This document shows positions 1 through 4,781 of a stretch of DNA of 6,894 nt, one piece after another; position 1 is the stretch's first letter; each line of letters opens with the position of its first letter. A program made the translations under genes and the position numbers. The stretch covers positions 1-6,894 of the forward strand of contig JABHHG010000151.1 in the NCBI GenBank assembly GCA_018671635.1, read 5' to 3'. The DNA is from Fidelibacterota bacterium (GTDB lineage Bacteria; Fidelibacterota; Marinisomatia; SCGC-AAA003-L08; D37C17). The notes below the pieces were generated by a model. The model searched no databases. It was not told where the DNA came from and worked only from the letters and a program-made list of their open reading frames with translations.

Positions 1-413
1 AGAAGAATAGTAGATTTACTCTGATAGTTATAACAATTACTCTGAGTAATCATCCCTCCAAATGCATCATCAAAAAGTGATTTTATATGTATTGCTGTTG
101 TATAGTTAAATTTGTCTAATGTAAATAGAATCCCAGAAACTTCAGATAATTCTAAGTTTATAATATTTTCTTCTTGAGAAAATACACTGCCTTCATAAAG
201 AGGGTCTAAAAGTAATTTTTCATTACTTTTTACTTTAAAAGACTTTATACCCAATTCACCATTCGCCACATAAAGCGTATCATTTTGTAAAGCCAAATCA
301 TATGCAGAATCTAAAGTGGGATAAATATAAATCATTTTCTCTGAAACTACAGGCTCAGACTGTTTTAAACATCCCATAGAAAAAATCAATATTGTAAAAA
401 ATACATATTTCAT
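1..413 (-). CDS. Putative lipoprotein, N-terminal part (cut by left edge)
   Basis: The ATG at 413-411 directly abuts the stop codon of the barrel gene, and the frame stays open for 137 codons to the window edge, so the C-terminus is missing. The first residues form a short lipoprotein signal: a Lys at position 2, a hydrophobic stretch and then S-M-G-C with the lipidation cysteine at residue 15. Residue +2 is Leu rather than Asp, which suits transfer to the outer membrane. The mature part is rich in beta-strand patterns. A segment near residues 38-60 (YDLALQNDTLYVANGELGIK) resembles one blade of an LVIVD-type or other beta-propeller; this likeness is judged by eye from a single unit. No Shine-Dalgarno sequence precedes the start, so translation is probably coupled to the preceding gene. 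As the last visible operon member after the pgs genes, it may act at the cell surface with the barrel. The function is unknown. Confidence 0.8.
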   Translation of the reverse strand, partial: MKYVFFTILIFSMGCLKQSEPVVSEKMIYIYPTLDSAYDLALQNDTLYVANGELGIKSFKVKSNEKLLLDPLYEGSVFSQEENIINLELSEVSGILFTLDKFNYTTAIHIKSLFDDAFGGMITQSNCYNYQSKSTIL

Positions 414-1517
414 TTAATAATAAATATTAAAATTTGAATTATAGGTAAAAGTCATAAAGAGGTCATACTTACTAAAGGATTTTAATCCTTCAACAAATTC
501 TTCTGTAGAGGTTGTTGATCGCGAACGATAACTCCCTGAGAGTTTTGCATTCAACTTATTAGAAATCTGCTTTTTTATCCAAAGGGATATTTTCTTATCA
601 CTATGAGTTCTACCCATATGCAAAGGGTCTGTTATTAAACTGGAGGAAAATAATCTACTTTCCATACTTGTTGATATACCAACTTCGTCGAAAAATGGAC
701 TATACTTCTCATCCACACTTAACGATACCCAAAATCGGCTCTGTTCGAAACCTCTATCCTTAGTTTGCGTAGATATATGTCCATCTTGAAAAGTAATATT
801 ATCTGCAACAGATTTTGAAATATTGCCGGATATTTTTATATGGGGAATGTGGCGTAGATAAATGCTACCTTTGAAATCATTTATATCTAAATCAAATTCT
901 GTAAACTCACCATTATAGTATTGTTTTTGCTTACTATAACTGATTGAATAATAGGATTTATTCAATGGAATAGCGTTTGAATATTGAATACGCATAACTT
1001 CATTAGAAAAAAATGAGGATGTGTACAATTCACTTTCAGAAAAATTATAAAAATCTGAAGATGATTCAGACGGATAATAAATGGGGTTATCTCTATCTAT
1101 ATATTCTCGCAAATATAATTCAGGGAGTAAGCTATATGAAAATTTTAACCAAGAAAATGGCCCCAAATGCTGTGCTAATTTGATTGAATAACTATAATAT
1201 TTTTTATCATTAGAATCTACAAAATTAGAAAAATTCAATTTCATATTCACTTGGGTTTCATGATTTTTAAAAACATACGGAAGATATATTAAGGAAGTCC
1301 CTCCCTTTATAACTGATGAAGAAAGCTCATTATCTCCTAACAACCATGGCTCCGTATCAGAGTCTGATTTTTCTTCATCTGAAAATTTGAGAATATTACT
1401 ATCATATCCATAGGTAATAGATGTAGAATAATAAACGGGAACCATCAACCTATTCAATAATGGAATAGAAAAAACAAGTTGAACAAAAACCGTGCTAAGT
1501 AAAAAAAACCGAATCAT
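414..1517 (-). CDS. Predicted outer-membrane beta-barrel protein, function unknown
   Basis: This 367-residue protein begins with a hydrophobic signal-like stretch (about residues 3-20) and then alternates polar and hydrophobic residues, as amphipathic beta-strands do. Strand-like runs rich in Tyr, Phe and Ser recur throughout, for example around 27-42, 86-98, 107-131, 174-200, 261-270, 308-316, 322-331 and 350-367. A Y-G-Y-D-S-N motif sits near residues 36-41, where barrel domains of several outer-membrane families begin. The chain ends in an aromatic strand with a terminal Tyr-Tyr, compatible with a beta-barrel assembly signal. No enzyme motif is visible. Its ATG overlaps the TGA of the preceding gene (ATGA), and its own stop abuts the lipoprotein start. 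Position in a PgsBCW operon suggests passage of polymer through, or attachment to, the outer membrane; that role is inferred. The localisation is fairly secure, but the family is not recognised. Confidence 0.82.
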   Translation of the reverse strand: MIRFFLLSTVFVQLVFSIPLLNRLMVPVYYSTSITYGYDSNILKFSDEEKSDSDTEPWLLGDNELSSSVIKGGTSLIYLPYVFKNHETQVNMKLNFSNFVDSNDKKYYSYSIKLAQHLGPFSWLKFSYSLLPELYLREYIDRDNPIYYPSESSSDFYNFSESELYTSSFFSNEVMRIQYSNAIPLNKSYYSISYSKQKQYYNGEFTEFDLDINDFKGSIYLRHIPHIKISGNISKSVADNITFQDGHISTQTKDRGFEQSRFWVSLSVDEKYSPFFDEVGISTSMESRLFSSSLITDPLHMGRTHSDKKISLWIKKQISNKLNAKLSGSYRSRSTTSTEEFVEGLKSFSKYDLFMTFTYNSNFNIYY

Positions 1518-1960
1518 TTTTTACGTCTTTTCTGAATTACACGTGTTAAAATTGGTTTCCTAGTATTAGATCCATTCTCTACTAAAAGTATAAATTCCCC
1601 TGTAGGAATTTCAATTTCGACCTTTGCTGACTTGGTATATCGGTGCATGGGATGCAATGAAGATGTAACTGAATAATCAACCTTCTTATGAAATTGGTGG
1701 ATTGACTCGGGTGCATCCGATAAAAATGATTTTATTAAAAAAGGATGTACACCCTTTTCATTTTTAGGAACTGCTAACCGTGCATAAATAGAAACTATAG
1801 ATGGACCCGAAACTGTGTATGAATTATTATCTAATAAATGGTATGCACGAATTTTCCCTTGGATGTCTAACGATTCTCCAACCACATTTCCCTGTGGGTG
1901 AAGTACCTTTCCATAAAGGAATGGAAACATTAAAATCATGAAAAATATCAGTTTTCTCAT
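1514..1960 (-). CDS. Small exported protein of the pgs operon, function unknown
   Basis: This 148-residue protein starts with Arg-Lys and a strongly hydrophobic core (residues 4-16), a Sec signal peptide probably cleaved near residue 17. The mature part looks all-beta. A G-x-x-x-x-Y-x-L strand (about 35-43) leads to S-G-P-S (51-54) and the strand IVSIYARLAVP; later come K-V-E-I-E-I-P-x-G-E-F (about 113-123) and a very basic tail ending RKRRKK-like. The order 'Y-x-L, GP, strand with R, then I-P-x-G' recalls small periplasmic beta-sandwich proteins found beside outer-membrane barrels, but this is recollection and not a database match. Its ATG overlaps the TAA of pgsW by one base, and its TGA overlaps the barrel start. 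No convincing Shine-Dalgarno sequence is present, so translational coupling is likely. It may act as a periplasmic adaptor between PgsW and the barrel. Confidence 0.8.
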   Translation of the reverse strand: MRKLIFFMILMFPFLYGKVLHPQGNVVGESLDIQGKIRAYHLLDNNSYTVSGPSIVSIYARLAVPKNEKGVHPFLIKSFLSDAPESIHQFHKKVDYSVTSSLHPMHRYTKSAKVEIEIPTGEFILLVENGSNTRKPILTRVIQKRRKK

Positions 1961-3111
1961 TAGAGGATTGATTCAGGTTCGTAAGATTGCATTCGTTTTT
2001 TGATTTGTTCGTGACTATAAATTCCAATCCCTACGACCAAACCTAATGAGAGTATCAATGCAATGCCGGCAACCAGTAAATTATAACGCTCTTCTTTATA
2101 TAATCTGCCTTGACCTGTTTTTAATTTTTCACTTCCAAATGGAATAATATCCTTTACTAAATGTGAAATATGGGAAATATGAATCACGGGCACATTTACC
2201 TGAGCAAAATTTCTAATTAGACTATTTCGAGGGTTCATCTCAAGAATAGATTCAGGAGAAAGGAATCCAGGTTGTGGAAATTTCTTTTTTCCACCCACAC
2301 CCACATTGGTTACACCACCTCCAACATTAATGAAGGCATCATAATTTTCCAATCCACCTTGAACATGAGAATACAATTCAATTCTCTTACTTATACTTTT
2401 AGATACATTTTGCTCTTCGATGGGTAATACATATTCAATAAGTGGTATGCCATTGCGATTCGCTGCACGCTTAACAATTGTTCGACCTGCTTTACCGCCC
2501 CTTTTTCCAGAGCGACGTAAACAATCACCTTTTCCACCCATTGATGCAGCAATACTCTTTTGATTAAAGATCCCACTATCAAGTAAAACCGATTCCATGT
2601 CTAGCCATGTAAAATCAGGATCCGTTGCACCCCATGTTGATGAACCTACAGAAGTGATAACTACAGTATGAACATCCATTGCTTTACATGCACTGAGCAC
2701 TGCAATATTTGCACCTGGCATAGAACCCGTCATTCCAACTGCAACCGTATCTCCAGAACTAATTCCTGCTTGGATTATATGATCAATTACAACTGCTGCG
2801 AAGTTGGGTTTAAGAACCGTCTGCTTTGCTTCCAAATCACCAATGCTGGAACGAATAGGACTATCTTCTTTGAAAATTAATCCCGTATAATTGGGATCAA
2901 TATCCACATAAATAGTTTTACCTTGAACATCCCTAATTTCATACTTCAAAACATTCAGAGCAGATTCCATAATTTGGGATGCACTTTGCTTTGCTTCAAA
3001 TCCCTCAGCAGTATGAATAACGGTAGATTCGGTAGCAAGATATACCATGAAAAGGCTAAACATTGCCATAGACACAAGCACTCTTGTTTTTTGGATTTGT
3101 GGCCTAAACAT
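1960..3111 (-). CDS. pgsW: PgsW-type poly-gamma-glutamate system protein
   Basis: This 383-residue protein follows PgsB and PgsC, the usual place of the family named 'poly-gamma-glutamate system protein' (PgsW), whose biochemical role is unsettled. A membrane segment lies at about residues 11-27 and a second at 344-364. The positive residues before the first (R3, K8, R10) and after the second (K371, K372, R373) predict both ends in the cytoplasm and the roughly 315-residue middle outside the inner membrane. The middle has a Rossmann-like alternation: GDTVAVGMTGSMPGAN near 120-135, VVITSVGSSTWGATDPDFTW near 150-169, and a glycine-rich INVGGGVTNVG near 261-271. A basic cluster occupies 194-219. 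H311, H314 and H317 are evenly spaced. A canonical AAAGGAG lies six bases before the ATG, and the start overlaps the end of pgsC by 8 bases. Family assignment rests on motifs plus context. Confidence 0.9.
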   Translation of the reverse strand: MFRPQIQKTRVLVSMAMFSLFMVYLATESTVIHTAEGFEAKQSASQIMESALNVLKYEIRDVQGKTIYVDIDPNYTGLIFKEDSPIRSSIGDLEAKQTVLKPNFAAVVIDHIIQAGISSGDTVAVGMTGSMPGANIAVLSACKAMDVHTVVITSVGSSTWGATDPDFTWLDMESVLLDSGIFNQKSIAASMGGKGDCLRRSGKRGGKAGRTIVKRAANRNGIPLIEYVLPIEEQNVSKSISKRIELYSHVQGGLENYDAFINVGGGVTNVGVGGKKKFPQPGFLSPESILEMNPRNSLIRNFAQVNVPVIHISHISHLVKDIIPFGSEKLKTGQGRLYKEERYNLLVAGIALILSLGLVVGIGIYSHEQIKKRMQSYEPESIL

Positions 3112-3544
3112 AAATGACTCCTTTATAGAGAAGCATCATGCTTAAATAAACAATACTTGCCGTAATTAAAATTACACTAATGGTCCGAGATACGCCTTGC
3201 CTATCCATCCAACTTGCGATTAGACCGGGAATAATATTACCAATCACATAAAGATCACCGCTTGTATAATTATCCTTTACCCAAAAGCCAATAAAGAATC
3301 CAATTAGCAGACTTAAAACGAGACGACGTTTTCCATAAATAAGCATAAATTTTGATAAAAATAATATTATCCAATAAGTAGCTAAACTGATGGCAAATGT
3401 TCCCAATACCATTTTGGGGTCGTGTAAATAGAGGGCAATATAGCCAGGTACTATCACACCACCAGCAGTAACGCCCAATGTTTCTGTGAAAAATAAGCTA
3501 AGTATTATTCCAATACCGATTGCTATTTCTGGATCTGCATACAT
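3104..3544 (-). CDS. pgsC: PgsC/CapC, membrane subunit of poly-gamma-glutamate synthase
   Basis: The 146 residues match the usual length of PgsC/CapC (about 149 in Bacillus). PgsC is the small integral membrane partner that forms the synthase with PgsB and is needed for polymer assembly at the inner membrane. About five hydrophobic segments are visible: 7-19, 24-40, 46-69, 74-89 and 120-140, with a shorter one at 98-111. Typical family signatures are an acidic E21 after the first segment, the V-P-G-Y-I-A-L run (32-38), the basic G-K-R-R turn (71-74) and G-N-I-I-P-G-L-I-A followed by D-R-Q-G (102-117). The ATG overlaps the pgsB TAA by one base (TAATG), and an AAAGGAG motif lies 11 bases upstream of it. 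The gene therefore has its own binding site as well as coupling to pgsB. Confidence 0.95.
   Translation of the reverse strand: MYADPEIAIGIGIILSLFFTETLGVTAGGVIVPGYIALYLHDPKMVLGTFAISLATYWIILFLSKFMLIYGKRRLVLSLLIGFFIGFWVKDNYTSGDLYVIGNIIPGLIASWMDRQGVSRTISVILITASIVYLSMMLLYKGVIYV
3118..3124 (-). promoter_or_regulatory. Ribosome binding site for pgsW
   Basis: AAAGGAG on the minus strand, inside the end of pgsC and six bases before the pgsW ATG, with near-ideal spacing. It fixes this ATG as the start even though it overlaps pgsC by 8 bases. Confidence 0.8.
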
Positions 3545-4704
3545 TAAATTCTAAACTCCTTTAAATCGGAGACAAAGTTTTCACCCCATCCTACAATATT
3601 TCCAATACCCATAATAAATTGCGACTCAATGGATGCAAAATATTCAAACAACTGTGAAGGGCTTGCTTTTTCGGGAAATAATTTTACTTCCATTCTCTCA
3701 TGCTTATCAATCAACTCATGTAATTCTTTAGGCAAATCATCACCACGAATTATAAATAAATCGGGTTGAATTTCGTTACACACAAGATTCATTAATTGGT
3801 TAGTACGATATCGACGATCTGAACGTGTATTTAAAAAAATACAGGTGGAGTTATCCACCATGCGATGCTCGAGCATATTCCAAATTTGCAATGTGGATTT
3901 GGGATCATTGGCTGCAAATGCATTCACAAAATGATGTAATGTCCCCTTAAAATCAAGATTCCAAATTACCAATGCCCCTGGATCTGGATTCGTTTTCAAC
4001 ATCCCAGACAATGCTAAATCTTCGGACACACCTACATCTTTACAAACCTGCAATGCCAATGCCACATTTTCGGCATGTTCTAAGAATGGAAATTTATCCA
4101 TATAATCTTCAGAAATAGTATTAGCATCCACAACATCCACATTGGAATTTCGAGATTTAGCCACACGTTCAAGTGGCTCAAGAACATCTTTCTCAGCGGT
4201 AACCAGTGTACCATTAAACGGAATTGTATTAGAGAGGGATAGTGCAATATCTTCCATGGTTGAGCCCATTTCATCCAAGTGATCTGGACGAACATTAGTA
4301 ATTACACTTACTGTGGATTGAATCATTTTCTGCTCGGCTACCCATTGATATTGGGGTTGAACTGCCATACATTCGATGACTACTGCATCTGGTTTTTTGT
4401 TTGCAAAACTTCTGAGGAGTTTGACCTGTTCACCTATGGATGCTGACCGTAATCGGTGAATAATCAAATCTTTTCCAAATTCATTTATAATTCGAGGCGC
4501 AGAGCCAGTCGTCTTCGCCATGGTTTTTAGTCCACCCTCACGTAATCCTGCCGCAATTAATCGCGTAACGCTGGATTTTCCGCGGGCACCATTCACATGA
4601 ATTCGGATGGGTAGTTGGCTCAATACAAAGGTATGATTATAGTATTCAATACCCCCTAAAACTAACAATGTTAAAATAAGGATTATAAGCGTAGCTTCGA
4701 TCAA
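3544..4704 (-). CDS. pgsB: PgsB/CapB, ATP-dependent poly-gamma-glutamate ligase
   Basis: This 386-residue protein (Bacillus PgsB is about 393) belongs to the Mur-ligase-like CapB/PgsB family, which uses ATP to join glutamates through gamma-amide bonds at the inner membrane. An N-terminal membrane segment (about 5-19) precedes the P-loop G-A-R-G-K-S-S at 39-45. The Mur-type signature T-N-V-R-P-D-H-L-D-E-M-G covers 136-147, and E111 in I-E-C-M-A is a plausible metal/ATP-site acid. Family blocks further on are F-V-N-A-F-A-A-N-D-P-K-S-T (259-271), L-N-T-R-S-D-R-R (291-298) and M-G-I-G-N-I-V-G-W-G-E (365-375). The start is TTG. No ATG or GTG lies in frame between the upstream TAA (4725-4723) and the TTG, and the first internal ATG (codon 62) would remove the P-loop. 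An AAGAGAAG motif sits nine bases before the TTG. It is the first gene of the operon. The polymer could differ from polyglutamate; the sequence alone does not fix the substrate. Confidence 0.95.
   Translation of the reverse strand: MIEATLIILILTLLVLGGIEYYNHTFVLSQLPIRIHVNGARGKSSVTRLIAAGLREGGLKTMAKTTGSAPRIINEFGKDLIIHRLRSASIGEQVKLLRSFANKKPDAVVIECMAVQPQYQWVAEQKMIQSTVSVITNVRPDHLDEMGSTMEDIALSLSNTIPFNGTLVTAEKDVLEPLERVAKSRNSNVDVVDANTISEDYMDKFPFLEHAENVALALQVCKDVGVSEDLALSGMLKTNPDPGALVIWNLDFKGTLHHFVNAFAANDPKSTLQIWNMLEHRMVDNSTCIFLNTRSDRRYRTNQLMNLVCNEIQPDLFIIRGDDLPKELHELIDKHERMEVKLFPEKASPSQLFEYFASIESQFIMGIGNIVGWGENFVSDLKEFRI
3556..3562 (-). promoter_or_regulatory. Ribosome binding site for pgsC
   Basis: AAAGGAG on the minus strand, inside the end of pgsB and 11 bases before the pgsC ATG. 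The strong match with slightly long spacing suggests independent initiation beyond coupling to pgsB. Confidence 0.65.
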
Positions 4705-4781
4705 AAGTGCAATCTTCTCTTGTTAAATGAGCCCCAAATTTAGGCTTATAATTCTTTTTGTCATACCCAAATAATCTTTAC
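4705..4781 (-). promoter_or_regulatory. 77-bp gap upstream of pgsB, likely promoter region
   Basis: This is the only intergenic gap in the window and so the likely site of the pgs operon promoter. Read on the minus strand it contains TAAATTTG (4742-4735), which fits the TAnnTTTG -7 element known from Bacteroidetes, and a TATAAG (4750-4745). Neither has a well-spaced upstream partner: the nearest TTTG lies about 25 bases before the first. No U-tract terminator for the upstream gene is evident. Start point and sigma class are unresolved. Confidence 0.3.
4714..4721 (-). promoter_or_regulatory. Ribosome binding site for pgsB TTG start
   Basis: On the minus strand AAGAGAAG lies nine bases before the TTG. 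It is a moderate purine-rich match and supports the TTG over the nearby in-frame ATT at 4713, which it directly abuts. Confidence 0.5.

Larger units (their letters stand above)
1..4704 (-). other. Operon pgsB-pgsC-pgsW-exported protein-barrel-lipoprotein
   Basis: All five junctions leave no room for a promoter or terminator. pgsB/pgsC share one base (TAATG), pgsC/pgsW overlap by 8 bases, pgsW/148-residue gene share one base (TAATG), the 148-residue gene and barrel overlap as ATGA, and the barrel stop abuts the lipoprotein ATG. Such packing implies one mRNA and translational coupling. The operon runs past the left edge, so its last gene and terminator are not seen. Confidence 0.85.

Noticed and set aside
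36..50. Perfect inverted repeat with 7-base arms (ATTACTC/GAGTAAT)
   Set aside because: It lies inside the lipoprotein reading frame, is AT-rich and short, and has no second copy, so it is probably chance.
1827..2582. Short minus-strand frames across the end and middle of pgsW
   Set aside because: They overlap pgsW and the 148-residue gene in other frames and show no domain or initiation signal.
2668..3117. Two short plus-strand reading frames opposite pgsW
   Set aside because: They are antisense to a well-supported gene, Cys/His-rich in the way antisense frames often are, and have no recognisable domain.
4080..4295. 71-codon minus-strand frame within pgsB
   Set aside because: It is an alternate-frame shadow of the conserved ligase, with low-complexity Trp/Leu/Met content and no binding site.
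4731..4747. Possible terminator hairpin between the secreted protein and pgsB
   Set aside because: Only a four-base AGCC/GGCT stem is solid, with an AAATTT core and mismatches, and no U-tract follows on the minus strand.
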